A stretch of 64,000 bases of DNA from the NCBI GenBank assembly GCA_041394885.1, contig JAWKHI010000028.1:23031-87030 (forward strand), in the 5' to 3' direction. Source of the stretch: DSOI01 sp041394885. Lineage in GTDB: Bacteria > Acidobacteriota > Terriglobia > Bryobacterales > Bryobacteraceae. Shown in pieces: positions 34,715 through 43,832 of the stretch (its first letter is position 1; every line of letters begins with the position of its first letter). Below the pieces are notes generated by a model. The model was not told where the DNA came from. It worked only from the letters and a program-made list of their open reading frames with translations, and did no database searches. Both the position numbers and the translations under genes were made by a program.

Positions 34715-35740
34715 ATGTCCGAATTGCCCGCGCCTTCCCCCGCCAACCCGCCGGACCCTGCCGCCGTCCTCGACCTCATCGAAGCCTTCCGCCGATCCAA
34801 GACCATGTTCGCCGCCGTCTCCATGGGCGTGTTTGATCGTCTGGGCGATGGGCCCAAACCCGCCTCGCTGCTGCGCCGCGATGGCGAGGATCTCGATACG
34901 CTCGAGCGCCTCCTCGACGCCTGTGTTTCGCTCGGGCTGCTCAGCCGCGACGGCGACGCATACGCCAACGTCCCCGCCGCCCAAGCCTACCTCCGCCGAG
35001 ACAGCCCGTACACCATGACCGGCTACATCCTCTATTCCAACGACGTTCTCTACCAGATGTGGGGCCATCTCGAAGACGCCGTCCGCGAGGGCTCCCACCG
35101 CTGGAAACAGGCCTTCGGCTTGGATGGTCCCCTCTTCTCCCATTTCTACCGGACCCCGGAATCCAAGCGCGAGTTCCTGCTTGGCATGCACGGCTTTGGC
35201 GTGCTCTCCAGTCCCGCCGTGGTCGCCGCGTTCGATCTGTCCCGTTTCCGCAAACTCGTCGACCTCGGCGGAGCCACCGGGCATCTCCCCATCGCCGCCG
35301 CCGAGCGCTATCCGGAAATGGAAACCGCTGTGTTTGACCTTCCCCCCGTCATCGAGTTCACGCGCGAATTTATCGCCGGCACCCCCGTCCAGGCAATGGA
35401 AGGAGACTTCTTCACAGATCCTCTTCCGCCCGCGGATCTGTACTCCCTAGGCCGCATTCTCCACGATTGGAGCGAGGACAAAATCCAAGCGCTGTTGGCC
35501 AAAATTTGCGCCGCTCTCCCCTCTGGAGGCGCGCTCCTCATCGCCGAGAAACTCCTGGCCGAAGACATGTCCGGACCCGTCCACGCCCACATGCAATCAC
35601 TCAACATGCTGATCTGCACCGAAGGCCGCGAGCGCAGCTTCACCCAGTACGCCGAGCTACTCGAACAATCTGGTTTCGCCACCGTCGAAGGCAAAAGAAC
35701 CGGATCCGTCGTCGACGCCATCCTAGCGGTCAAAGCCTGA
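34715..35740 (+). CDS. SAM-dependent O-methyltransferase (acetylserotonin/hydroxyindole type)
   Basis: About 341 residues. An N-terminal dimerisation winged helix (LIEAFRRSKTMFAAVSMGVFDRL) precedes the Rossmann methyltransferase domain. The SAM-binding glycines are in VDLGGATGHLPIAAA, and GRILHDWSEDKIQALLAKI is typical of COMT-type enzymes, with the catalytic His in that segment. The substrate is unknown. The start is uncertain: ATG 34715 gives a normal N terminus, while ATG 34685 would leave only 17 bp to the divergent ATPase gene. A tandem repeat and a hairpin follow the stop. Confidence 0.85.
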   Translation: MSELPAPSPANPPDPAAVLDLIEAFRRSKTMFAAVSMGVFDRLGDGPKPASLLRRDGEDLDTLERLLDACVSLGLLSRDGDAYANVPAAQAYLRRDSPYTMTGYILYSNDVLYQMWGHLEDAVREGSHRWKQAFGLDGPLFSHFYRTPESKREFLLGMHGFGVLSSPAVVAAFDLSRFRKLVDLGGATGHLPIAAAERYPEMETAVFDLPPVIEFTREFIAGTPVQAMEGDFFTDPLPPADLYSLGRILHDWSEDKIQALLAKICAALPSGGALLIAEKLLAEDMSGPVHAHMQSLNMLICTEGRERSFTQYAELLEQSGFATVEGKRTGSVVDAILAVKA

Positions 35741-35751
35741 CCCCGCCGGAT

Positions 35752-35945
35752 CCAAGCCAAGGAGCCCAAGGAGGGTGGAACCCAGAACCAGCAACAATCG
35801 AGCAAGAAACCCCCACGACAACGAAAAGCAAGCCAGGAAGGGGTCCAACCAAGCCAAGGAGCCCAAGGATGGGTGGAACCCAGATCCAGCAACAATCGAG
35901 CAAGAAACCCCCACGACAACGAAAAGCAAGCCAGGAAGGGGTCCA
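35752..35945. repeat. Two tandem copies of a ~97-bp intergenic repeat
   Basis: Unit 1 (35752-35848) and unit 2 (35849-35945) are almost identical. The few differences include AAGGAGGG versus AAGGATGGG and CAGAACC versus CAGATCC. The units begin CCAAGCCAAGGAGCCCAAGG and end AGGAAGGGGTCCA. They lie between the methyltransferase and an enolase-superfamily gene and abut a perfect hairpin. Open frames cross both units on each strand, but the predicted peptides are low-complexity and there is no start context, so I treat them as noncoding. Confidence 0.85.
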
Positions 35946-35978
35946 GGGGAAGGGGCGGCGTTAGAGCCCCTTCCCCTG
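35944..35978. other. Perfect 13-bp hairpin next to the tandem repeat
   Basis: CAGGGGAAGGGGC (35944-35956) pairs fully with GCCCCTTCCCCTG (35966-35978) around a 9-nt loop. It begins where the second 97-bp unit ends and lies 25 bp before the enolase-superfamily ATG at 36004. The right arm is followed by ACAAAAATTG, not by T, so it is not a standard terminator for the plus strand. It could protect the 3' end of the methyltransferase mRNA or belong to the repeat element. Confidence 0.6.
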
Positions 35979-36003
35979 ACAAAAATTGATACGCTACCCG
36001 TTG

Positions 36004-37218
36004 ATGCTTTCCCGCCGCTCCCTCCTCCACGCCGGTCTCGCCGGCGCAACCGGGCTTCTCTCCCGCGCTCGCGCCGAACTCAAAAAGATGAAGATCACCC
36101 GGGTTCGCTACTACGAGTCCCCCATCACCCGTCCCATCTTCAACCAGTCCTTTCACATCGTCACCGTCGAGACGGACGCCGGTATCACGGGCATCGGCGA
36201 AGGCGGCACCCGCGACATGATCGAGCAGACCGCCGGCCTGCTCATCGGGCAGGACCCCACACGCATCGATCATCTCTGGCAGTACATGTACCGCGCCTAC
36301 TTCTATCCGCCCGGCCGCGAAAAGCTCCACGGCCTGGGCGCGCTCGACATGGCTCTGTGGGACATCAAAGGCAAGGCCCTCGGCGTCCCCGTCTGGCAGC
36401 TAATCGGCGGACGCTCGCGCGATTTTGTCGAATGCTACGCCACCGGCTATCCCAACAAAGGTTCCGTGCGCGAGTCCGCCGCCGCCTGCATCAAAGACGG
36501 CTTCCGCGCCTATCGCACCGGTGTCACCGGGGGCGCCGACAAAGCCGAGTTCAACTCACGCGTCCAGGTGCACCGCACCCATGAACACTGCCGCGAAATC
36601 CGGGCCGGCGTCGGGCCCGACGGCGATTGGGCCATCGACTATCACACCCGCCTGGACCTTCCCGACGCCGTCCGCCTCTCCACTCTCCTCGAACCCCTCG
36701 AGCCTCTCTTCTGCGAAGACCTCGTCCGCAGTGAGAACCCCGGCGTCTACAAACAACTCCGCCCGCTCGTCAAAGTCCCCATCGCCGTCGGCGAGCAGTT
36801 CGGTGACCGTTGGGATATCAACGAACTCATCGAGCAGCGCCTGATCGATTATTCCCGTGTCACTATTCCCAACGTCGGCGGAATCACCGAAATGCTCAAA
36901 CTCGCCGCACTCTGTGAGACCCACTACGTCGGCTTGGTGCCCCATTTCACCGGACCCGTCGCCGAAACCGCATGCGTCCACGTCTGCGCCGCCTTCGCCG
37001 GACCGGCGTTGATGGAGATGACCGGCAACGGCATTACGCTGCCGGACTATCTCCCCAAAGCCTTTGACTTTCGAGACGGCAAGATGTGGCCCAATGAACG
37101 GCCCGGGCTCGGCGTCGACTTCGATTCCTCCAAAGTGAAGATGACCGCGGAAGTAACTAAATTCGCGCAGCCCATCCCCCTCTATCGCAGGCCGGACGGA
37201 TCTATTACAAACTGGTAG
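36004..37218 (+). CDS. Tat-exported mandelate racemase/muconate lactonizing-type enzyme (enolase superfamily), first copy
   Basis: 404 residues from ATG 36004. Tat signal LSRRSLLHAGLAGATGLLSRA. Enolase-superfamily metal ligands lie in DYHTRLD, LFCEDLVRSE and VGEQFGD, and the C-terminal acid/base His in VPHFTGPV. The N-terminal capping domain has GITGIGEGG. The pattern is closest to galactonate-dehydratase-like sugar-acid dehydratases. A twin-Arg signal implies reaction in the periplasm. Four bases separate it from a second enolase-family gene, so the two are one operon and may act on related sugar acids. Confidence 0.85.
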   Translation: MLSRRSLLHAGLAGATGLLSRARAELKKMKITRVRYYESPITRPIFNQSFHIVTVETDAGITGIGEGGTRDMIEQTAGLLIGQDPTRIDHLWQYMYRAYFYPPGREKLHGLGALDMALWDIKGKALGVPVWQLIGGRSRDFVECYATGYPNKGSVRESAAACIKDGFRAYRTGVTGGADKAEFNSRVQVHRTHEHCREIRAGVGPDGDWAIDYHTRLDLPDAVRLSTLLEPLEPLFCEDLVRSENPGVYKQLRPLVKVPIAVGEQFGDRWDINELIEQRLIDYSRVTIPNVGGITEMLKLAALCETHYVGLVPHFTGPVAETACVHVCAAFAGPALMEMTGNGITLPDYLPKAFDFRDGKMWPNERPGLGVDFDSSKVKMTAEVTKFAQPIPLYRRPDGSITNW

Positions 37219-37222
37219 AGCA

Positions 37223-38380
37223 ATGATCAATCGCAGGCACTTCCTCACCGCGCTCGGCGCCATCCCTCTGGCGGCATCCGTGCGCGATCACAAGATCGAA
37301 TCCTATGAGCTGATCCGCGTGAAAGTGAACCATCGCGGCAATTGGCAACTCGTCCGCGTGAAGACGAACAAGGGCATCACCGGCATCGGCGACGCTTCTC
37401 ATGGCAATGACGAGCGCACCGCCCTGGTCCTTGACCGCTTGTTCGCGGGCCTCAAGGGCCGCACCCCCTTCGATATCGAAAACTATCGCCGCGATTCCAT
37501 GGCCGCCGCCGCCAAGGACGGGCGCCCCGGCCAAGTGGCCTTCTCCGCCTTCGAACAGGCCATGCATGACTTGCAGGGAAAAATCCTCGATGTGCCTTGC
37601 TGGGCGTTGTTCGGCGGCAAGATTCACGACAACATCCGCCATTACGCCAACATCAATCGCGCCACGGTGGACCGGAGCCCCGATGGTTTCGCCGCCTTGG
37701 CGGACCCGGCCGTCAAGGCCGGCTTCGATGCCGTCAAGATGGCGTCGTTCGACGGGCTCCCCAAATCGCCCCCGGAGAAACGCTCCGCCGCCATCCAACT
37801 CGGTATCGATTGCATCGCGGCCGTCCGCAAGGTGCTCGGGCCCGATCGCGACCTCCTCGTCGATGGCCACAGTAACTTCAATCTCGAAGAAGGGCTCGAC
37901 GTCACCCGCCGCCTTACGCCCCTCCGTCTCTTCTGGTGGGAAGAGGTCTGCCGCGGCATCGGCAACCTCGCCGAGATCAATCGCCAGGCCCCCATGCAGA
38001 CCGCCGGCGGCGAATCGCTCTACGGCGTGCAAGGCTTTCATCCGTACATCAAAGGCGAAGCCGTCGACATCGTCATGCCCGACGTCAAGTACTGCGGCGG
38101 CATGCGTGAACTCCACAAAATCGCCGCCATGGCCGACGGCGCTGGGCTTACCTGCGCGCCGCATGGTCCAGCCAGTCCGGTCGGCAACGCCGCCGCCGCC
38201 CACGTCTGCGCCGCGATGCCCAATTTCCTCATCCTCGAACTCGGCTTCGGCGAAGTGCCCTGGCGCGCCGATCTCATCTATCCCCCGGAATCGTTCGACA
38301 AAGGCCGCATGGCGCTCTCGGACCGCCCCGGCTTAGGGATCGAAATCAACGAAAAGGTGGCCAGGCAGCATGCGGTCTAA
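37223..38380 (+). CDS. Tat-exported enolase-superfamily enzyme, second copy
   Basis: 385 residues. The start MINRRHFLTALGAIPLAAS is a Tat signal. Metal ligands are seen in DGHSNF, WWEEVC and GGESLYG, and the His in APHGPASPVG. It has diverged strongly from the gene 4 bp upstream, so the pair probably has different substrates or successive steps. It overlaps the next gene (38370) by 11 bp. Function within the superfamily (dehydratase, epimerase or racemase) is not predictable from motifs alone. Confidence 0.83.
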   Translation: MINRRHFLTALGAIPLAASVRDHKIESYELIRVKVNHRGNWQLVRVKTNKGITGIGDASHGNDERTALVLDRLFAGLKGRTPFDIENYRRDSMAAAAKDGRPGQVAFSAFEQAMHDLQGKILDVPCWALFGGKIHDNIRHYANINRATVDRSPDGFAALADPAVKAGFDAVKMASFDGLPKSPPEKRSAAIQLGIDCIAAVRKVLGPDRDLLVDGHSNFNLEEGLDVTRRLTPLRLFWWEEVCRGIGNLAEINRQAPMQTAGGESLYGVQGFHPYIKGEAVDIVMPDVKYCGGMRELHKIAAMADGAGLTCAPHGPASPVGNAAAAHVCAAMPNFLILELGFGEVPWRADLIYPPESFDKGRMALSDRPGLGIEINEKVARQHAV

Positions 38381-38861
38381 AATAGCCGTCGGAATCGTTC
38401 TGTTGGCCGCGACGGCCTACTTGCTCAGCCAGTCCGCCACTACCACCACGCTCCAGAATCCGCCTCCCGGCGCGGACGCCCTCTTCGCCGTCCGTCTCGG
38501 CGCTACCGATACCGCCGAAACAAAATGGGACGGTTCCGTCGAAGTGATCAACGGCGAACTCGTCAAGCTCACCGGCTACGAAATGCGGATCGACGATATT
38601 GTCGATCCGCCCAATCGCTTCACCGTCTCTACCCGCAAGGCCTTTCTTTTTCCCAAGCGTCCGCATGACTCGGACCTCTATATCGATTCGCCCGGCCCCA
38701 ATATTCTCTCGCCGCGATTGTTCGTCTACGTCAAGGGTCCCGAATCCGCCGAAGTTCAGTTGAACACAGCGCAAGGTAACTACCGCTTCTCGCTTCGTGA
38801 CCACTACCGGTCATTCAATGGCGGCCGCGTTGTCGTCGAGCGGCTCCCCACCCGGCCTTGA
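38370..38861 (+). CDS. N-terminal part of a split DUF3604-type secreted protein
   Basis: 163 residues with a signal peptide (SKIAVGIVLLAATAYLLS). It holds a beta-rich domain with FVYVKGPESAEVQLNTAQGN and ends FNGGRVVVERLPTRP. In relatives that I recall, such a domain leads straight into a beta-propeller and a DUF3604/PHP domain, which here begin in the next frame at 38858. The stop TGA at 38859-38861 overlaps the TTG start of the next frame. Either one base was lost in the C-rich tract 38850-38858, or two coupled proteins are made. Confidence 0.65.
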   Translation: MRSKIAVGIVLLAATAYLLSQSATTTTLQNPPPGADALFAVRLGATDTAETKWDGSVEVINGELVKLTGYEMRIDDIVDPPNRFTVSTRKAFLFPKRPHDSDLYIDSPGPNILSPRLFVYVKGPESAEVQLNTAQGNYRFSLRDHYRSFNGGRVVVERLPTRP

Positions 38862-41212
38862 TCGGCCGCTCGGGCGAGACCAGCGGACGCCTCACCGATA
38901 ACGACGCTCCTTCCATCGCCATCGCGCGCGATAACTCCCGATGGGTCGCCTACCAGGCCTTCAAGCCGGACCAGGACGATGTATTCGCGGAACAGCTTTC
39001 CGGTGGCCGCCTCACCCTCCACAAAGTAACTACCCGACCGGGCGACATCTACCGCACCGCCGTCGCCCAGGATAGCGAAGGTAAAGTCTGGGTCGTGTGG
39101 TCCGAGCGCCGCGACGACAACTGGGACCTCTACGCGCGCTCCTACGACGGTAACGCCTGGTCCTCGGTCGCCCGCCTCACCACGGAATCCCAGCCCGACG
39201 TCCATCACCGCCTGGCCACCGATTCCGCGGGCCGCCTCCACCTCGTGTGGCAGGGATGGCGCGATAATCGCGCCGCCATTCTGCACAAAAGCTATAGCGC
39301 CGGTGAAGGCTGGTCTGACTCCACCCGAGTCTCCGACCCCGGAGCGCCCAACTGCTGGGAGCCCTCCATCGCCGTCGGCTCCAACGGATTCCTCCACGTG
39401 GCCTGGGATCAATATGGCCCCAACGGCTACGACATCCATCTCCGCACCATGGCGAGTAACGTCTGGCACCGTTCCGTTGCCGTGGCCACAACTCCCTTGT
39501 TTGAAGCCTATCCCTCCGTCACTGTCGATAAGCAGGATCGCGTATGGATCGCCTGGCACGAATCCGGTGTCAACTGGGGTAAAGACTGGGGTTTTTACTA
39601 TGACATCAAAGCCCCCGCTACCGGGCTCTATCAATCGCGTAATATTCGCATCGCTGTCTGGGATGGCAGGCAAATGCGCGAACCTGTCACTCAGCTTGAA
39701 AAGTCTCTCCCACCCGATAAGTTCAACTACTACGAGTACCCTCATCTGGTCGCCGACGGCTCCGGCGCTATCCATGCTTTCTTCCGCAAACGCACGCCCC
39801 AGCAGCACAACGTCTATCCGCGTACGCCCTCCCATCAAGCTCTCTGGGAAATCTATACGTCCACTTGGGACGGCGCCAAGTGGTCGAACATGACGCTCGT
39901 GCCTTACTCCACCGGCCGCAACGATATGCGCATCGCAACCGCCGTCGACGCTCAGGGCATCGTTCATGCTGCCTGGCCCACTGACCGCCGCGGTTTCCGC
40001 GACATGATCAACACCTTGCCGGATGTGTTTGCCGGCCGTTTCGCTTATGGGGCCGCCGCCTCCGCCGATCACCAACTCGCCGCCTACGGCAAGCCCGATG
40101 CGCAGCCGGCCACCGTACACACCAACGAATCCGCCGACGTCAGCCGCATGCGCTCCTATACGTATCAGATCGGCGCCGAAACGTTGCGCATCTATCGCGG
40201 TGACATGCATCGCCACACCGAAATCTCCTGGGATGGTTACAGCGACGGCTCCACCGAAGATACCTACCGCTACGCCATCGACGCCGCCTCCATGGACTTT
40301 CTCGCCATCACCGAGCATAACTTCGGCGTCGAAGACGAATACGACTGGTGGCGCAGCCAGAAGTTCTGCGATATCTTCCGCGTCGGGTCCGCCTTCGTAC
40401 CCCTGTTCGCCTACGAACGCTCGGCTACCTATCCGAACGGACATCGTAATATCGTCTTTCCTTATCGCGGCGCGCCCGTGCTAGACGTCCAACACTACGA
40501 GTGGGCCGATAACTCCGCCAACCGCCGGCAGGGCGCGGAACGCCTGTTCGGCTATCTGCGTAAGTACAAAGGTCTCGCCATGCCCCACACATCCGCTACC
40601 GATATGGGAACGGACTGGCGTGACTATGACCCCGAGGTCGAGCCCGTCGTCGAAATCTACCAGTCTGACCGGACTAACTATGAATGCGCCGACTGCTGGC
40701 GCGCCGCCGACAAGACCAATCGCGCCAAGCAGCCCGGCGGCTACCGCCCAGACGGCTTCGTCTCCAACGCCTGGAAGAAAGGTTACCGGCTCGGCGTCCA
40801 GGCCAGTTCGGACCACCTCGGTGTCCACACGGCCTACTCGATGATCCTCGCGCCCGCCAACAATCGCCAGGCCCTGGTGGACGCGATCCGCCAGCGCCGG
40901 ACTTACGGCGCAACCGACAACATTGTCCTTGACTTCCGCCTCATCGACGGCACGCGGGAATATGTCATGGGCGCCGACGCCGATGTCTCCGGAGCTCCGC
41001 GCTTCCGCGTCCGGGTCGAAGGCACTGGCCCGCTCGGCGACGTGGAAATCGTCAAGGATAACCAGCGCGTCTACGCCGCCACGGTTACCGGCAGCACCGC
41101 CGCCTTTGACTGGTCAGACCCTGCCACTCCGGCCGCCACCAGTTTCTACTATGTGCGCGTCCGCCAGAAGGACGGCCAGATCGCCTGGGGCAGCCCGATC
41201 TGGGTGCAGTAG
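38858..41212 (+). CDS. Beta-propeller plus DUF3604/PHP-like metal-dependent domain
   Basis: 784 residues. Residues about 15-400 contain BNR/TolB-like blades (DRVWIAWHE, GAIHAFFRK, GRLHLVWQG). From about 448, IYRGDMHRHTEISWDGYSDGS and FLAITEHNFG match the PHP/DUF3604 metal-binding pattern of paired His. QASSDHLGVHTAYS gives the later His. It has no signal peptide of its own, which supports fusion with the upstream 163-residue part. Likely a secreted phosphoesterase- or amidohydrolase-like enzyme. The start is a TTG overlapping the previous stop. Confidence 0.8.
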   Translation: MIGRSGETSGRLTDNDAPSIAIARDNSRWVAYQAFKPDQDDVFAEQLSGGRLTLHKVTTRPGDIYRTAVAQDSEGKVWVVWSERRDDNWDLYARSYDGNAWSSVARLTTESQPDVHHRLATDSAGRLHLVWQGWRDNRAAILHKSYSAGEGWSDSTRVSDPGAPNCWEPSIAVGSNGFLHVAWDQYGPNGYDIHLRTMASNVWHRSVAVATTPLFEAYPSVTVDKQDRVWIAWHESGVNWGKDWGFYYDIKAPATGLYQSRNIRIAVWDGRQMREPVTQLEKSLPPDKFNYYEYPHLVADGSGAIHAFFRKRTPQQHNVYPRTPSHQALWEIYTSTWDGAKWSNMTLVPYSTGRNDMRIATAVDAQGIVHAAWPTDRRGFRDMINTLPDVFAGRFAYGAAASADHQLAAYGKPDAQPATVHTNESADVSRMRSYTYQIGAETLRIYRGDMHRHTEISWDGYSDGSTEDTYRYAIDAASMDFLAITEHNFGVEDEYDWWRSQKFCDIFRVGSAFVPLFAYERSATYPNGHRNIVFPYRGAPVLDVQHYEWADNSANRRQGAERLFGYLRKYKGLAMPHTSATDMGTDWRDYDPEVEPVVEIYQSDRTNYECADCWRAADKTNRAKQPGGYRPDGFVSNAWKKGYRLGVQASSDHLGVHTAYSMILAPANNRQALVDAIRQRRTYGATDNIVLDFRLIDGTREYVMGADADVSGAPRFRVRVEGTGPLGDVEIVKDNQRVYAATVTGSTAAFDWSDPATPAATSFYYVRVRQKDGQIAWGSPIWVQ

Positions 41213-41220
41213 TAGTTCCT

Positions 41221-43314
41221 TCACCGCACCGCGATCGTAACTGCCGCCTGGCTCGGGAACTCGCCGATCCTCACCACTAGCGGAACGGCGCCTCCGCTCA
41301 GCGTTTCGGCCGGCACCCGTGCGTTCACCTGCACCACGCCGCCCACCAGCCCCGGCGCCGCGCCCGCATACAATACCTCAGCCGGACGCCCCCCGATCTC
41401 CACCGTCACCGGCAGCGTCAATCGCGCGATCCCCTGCACCAGTTCTCCCGTCTCAGGCTGCGGATCCATCAGCCCCCCGCCGGTCGCGAAGATCTGGACC
41501 ACCGATCCTGCCTCCGCCGGATTCAGTCCCGTGTTCACCGTGTTGTCCTGATTTCGCACCGCCGCCGCGCCCACGCCACTCTGCGCCAGTGTGAATAGCC
41601 CCGGCGATGCCGCCATCACCGGAATCGCCAGCCCGCGTGACCGTGCTCCACGCGCCTCGATCGTCATCGTCGACGTCCCGCCCACCGGTACCTCGAACGG
41701 AACCACGACGCTTACCTGGCCCTCCACCGCGTAGATGACCGGTGACGCCACGCCGTCGAACAACACACGCGTGCCCCCGATCGCCGTAGCCAACCCCGTC
41801 CCCGATTCGTTCAACTCGGCAAGCGCGATCTCATCCGGACCCAGTTCGGTTCCGAATATCGTCACGATGAGCCCCGGCGACACCGCCCCCGCCGTGAAAC
41901 TCGCCGCGTTCACCACGCCCGCCGCCGTGAACGCCGGAGCCGCCGCCGCCTGACGCACTGTGTAGCTTTGCCCGGCCACGGCGATCAATCCCGTTCGCGC
42001 CGCGCCCGTCAGATTCGCCTGCGCCGTGTACCGGAGCACAGCGCCTCCAGTCCCCGCGCCCGGGGTCACTTCGATCCAATCCGGCGCCGCGACGGACCAC
42101 GAACAATCGGACCCGCCCGCCACCAACACGGTCCCGCCGCCTCCCCGCGACGCCACGTCACCCGACGATGGGCTCAATGTGATCTGGCACGCCCCGCCCG
42201 CCTGCCGAACCGCCACGCTTTGCGTTCCGATTCGCACCGCCCCGCTCCGCGCATCGCCCGTGTTCGCCCCCGCGCCGATGGTCACCGTTCCGTTCCCGTT
42301 GCCCGTCAACCCCGTGAGCACCCGGATCCACCCGTCCACGGCGGACGCTGTCCATGCGCAGGTCGACGTCACCGCGATGGAAGCATCTCCGCCCGCGGCC
42401 GGCAGATTCACGATCTCCGGATTCACCCCGATCACGCACGTCGCCGCCGCCTGCACCACAGTCAATGTCTGGTTCCCGATCTGCACGATCCCCGATCGCG
42501 ATTGCAGCGAATTGTTCGCGTCCGCCGTGAACGCTACCTGCCCGTTCGCAGCCCCGGTGGACGATCCCGTGATCCGGATCCACGGCGTCTGCGATTCCGC
42601 CATCCACGTGCAGTTGGCGTTCACGCGCACCGTTCCGTTCCCGCCTGCCGCCGCCACGTTCACCAGCGGCGGATCCAGCGTCACCGCGCAGTTGGTTGCC
42701 GCCTGGCTCACCGCGAACAAGGTCGACCCCACCCGGATCGCCCCCGATCGCGGCGCCCCCGTATTGTTCGCCGCCACCGTGTAGAACACCGATCCGTTTC
42801 CCGTGCCCGATTGTCCCGTCGTCACCCGGATCCATTCGTCTTGCGGGCTCGCCGTCCAGTTGCACGTGGTCTGTACGCGAAAAGACCCGCTGGCTCCCGC
42901 CGGGCTCGCCACAATGGCGGCCGGCGTCAATGTCAGCGGACAGTTCGCGCCCGCCTGGGTAATCCGCACCGTCTGTCCCGCCACCGTCAGCGTGCCCGTG
43001 CGGGGCGCCGCGTCCCGGTTCGCTTGAATCCGGTAGCCCGTCGTCCCGTTCCCCGTGGATGGATTGCCCGGCACCCCACCGAACGAGATCGTGATCCAAC
43101 TCGTGTTGCTTACTGACGCCCAGGTGCAAGAAGTCGGCTGCGCCCGGATATCGATCGTTCCAACCGTCTCCCCCGCCGGCGCCTGCACCGCCGTCGGAGC
43201 AACCGTGTAGCTGCAACCCTGCCCCCACAGGCACCTCCCCGGAAGGATGAGGGCCAGTACGATAACATAAGAACGGAACCGCTCGAGGATCCGCAAATTG
43301 GAGGTTATATTCAT
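41221..43314 (-). CDS. Secreted protein with five BACON-like repeats and a Solibacter-type C-terminal domain
   Basis: 697 residues. The signal segment is SYVIVLALILPGRCLWG. Five units of about 85 residues (about 33-455) each follow the pattern CxxxxxP...G...V...C.W....WI....G.G.....Y/F...N....R.G...V....Q, the BACON fold, often tied to glycan or mucin binding. Each has a Cys pair. From about residue 465 (GVVNAASFTAGAVSPGLIVTIFGTELGP) comes the TIGR03437-like domain of Solibacter proteins, ending QAAVTIAVR. The same C-terminal domain ends the protein at 51555-54671. Start shared head-to-head with the PEGA gene. Confidence 0.88.
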   Translation of the reverse strand: MNITSNLRILERFRSYVIVLALILPGRCLWGQGCSYTVAPTAVQAPAGETVGTIDIRAQPTSCTWASVSNTSWITISFGGVPGNPSTGNGTTGYRIQANRDAAPRTGTLTVAGQTVRITQAGANCPLTLTPAAIVASPAGASGSFRVQTTCNWTASPQDEWIRVTTGQSGTGNGSVFYTVAANNTGAPRSGAIRVGSTLFAVSQAATNCAVTLDPPLVNVAAAGGNGTVRVNANCTWMAESQTPWIRITGSSTGAANGQVAFTADANNSLQSRSGIVQIGNQTLTVVQAAATCVIGVNPEIVNLPAAGGDASIAVTSTCAWTASAVDGWIRVLTGLTGNGNGTVTIGAGANTGDARSGAVRIGTQSVAVRQAGGACQITLSPSSGDVASRGGGGTVLVAGGSDCSWSVAAPDWIEVTPGAGTGGAVLRYTAQANLTGAARTGLIAVAGQSYTVRQAAAAPAFTAAGVVNAASFTAGAVSPGLIVTIFGTELGPDEIALAELNESGTGLATAIGGTRVLFDGVASPVIYAVEGQVSVVVPFEVPVGGTSTMTIEARGARSRGLAIPVMAASPGLFTLAQSGVGAAAVRNQDNTVNTGLNPAEAGSVVQIFATGGGLMDPQPETGELVQGIARLTLPVTVEIGGRPAEVLYAGAAPGLVGGVVQVNARVPAETLSGGAVPLVVRIGEFPSQAAVTIAVR

Positions 43315-43832
43315 TGTTCCGATTTTCCCTGCCGCTTCTGTTACTACTCTCGACCGCGTCGTTGTTCGCGCAACAGAGCTACCTCAAAACTAAAGTAAAC
43401 CCGGGACGCGCCGGAGTGTTTCTCGACGGCAAGTATCTGGGCCCCGCCGGCAACCTCGGGTTTGCTCGCAAATACGCCGTTGAGCCCGGTGAACATGAGG
43501 TCCGGCTCGTTGAGCCCCGCTACGAAGAGTGGTCCGGAAAAGTCACCGTCACAGCCGGAAAAACCACCACTCTCTCCCAGACCCTCAAGAAGCTGCCCGT
43601 GCCCCAGCCTCCGTTCGGAAGCTTGCGCACCGTCGATTCAGAAAAGTTTTCCGCCGTTTATATCAACGGAAAATACATGGGCCATGCCGACGAATTCAAT
43701 GGCGGAACCCAGCGCCTCCTGCTACCCCCCGGCGACTACGACCTCAAAATCGTTTCCACCTCCGGCAAAACCCACGAGCAGAAAATCAAGATCGAGGCCA
43801 ACCAGACCGTCACCGTTGACCTAACCCGCTAG
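43314..43832 (+). CDS. Secreted PEGA-domain protein
   Basis: 172 residues with a signal peptide (FSLPLLLLLSTASLFAQ). Two PEGA-type beta units are visible: PGRAGVFLDGKYLGPAG with VEPGEHEVRL, and KFSAVYINGKYMGHAD with LPPGDYDLKIV. PEGA domains are common on the outside of cells and may bind surface layers or carbohydrate. The start is a TTG at 43314 with GGAGG at 43300-43304; its first base is also the first base of the divergent gene's ATG. The 3' end overlaps the Gfo/Idh/MocA gene by 23 bp. Confidence 0.85.
   Translation: MFRFSLPLLLLLSTASLFAQQSYLKTKVNPGRAGVFLDGKYLGPAGNLGFARKYAVEPGEHEVRLVEPRYEEWSGKVTVTAGKTTTLSQTLKKLPVPQPPFGSLRTVDSEKFSAVYINGKYMGHADEFNGGTQRLLLPPGDYDLKIVSTSGKTHEQKIKIEANQTVTVDLTR

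Noticed and set aside
35752..35945. CRISPR array
   Set aside because: Only two adjacent copies of a long unit with no spacers, and no cas genes in the window.
35944..35978. Hairpin as a terminator of the methyltransferase gene
   Set aside because: No T-run follows on the plus strand; only an A-run is present, so I list it as a plain hairpin.
38804..40444. 546-codon open frame antisense to the DUF3604-type gene
   Set aside because: A shadow of high-GC coding sequence; the opposite strand has clear PHP and propeller motifs.
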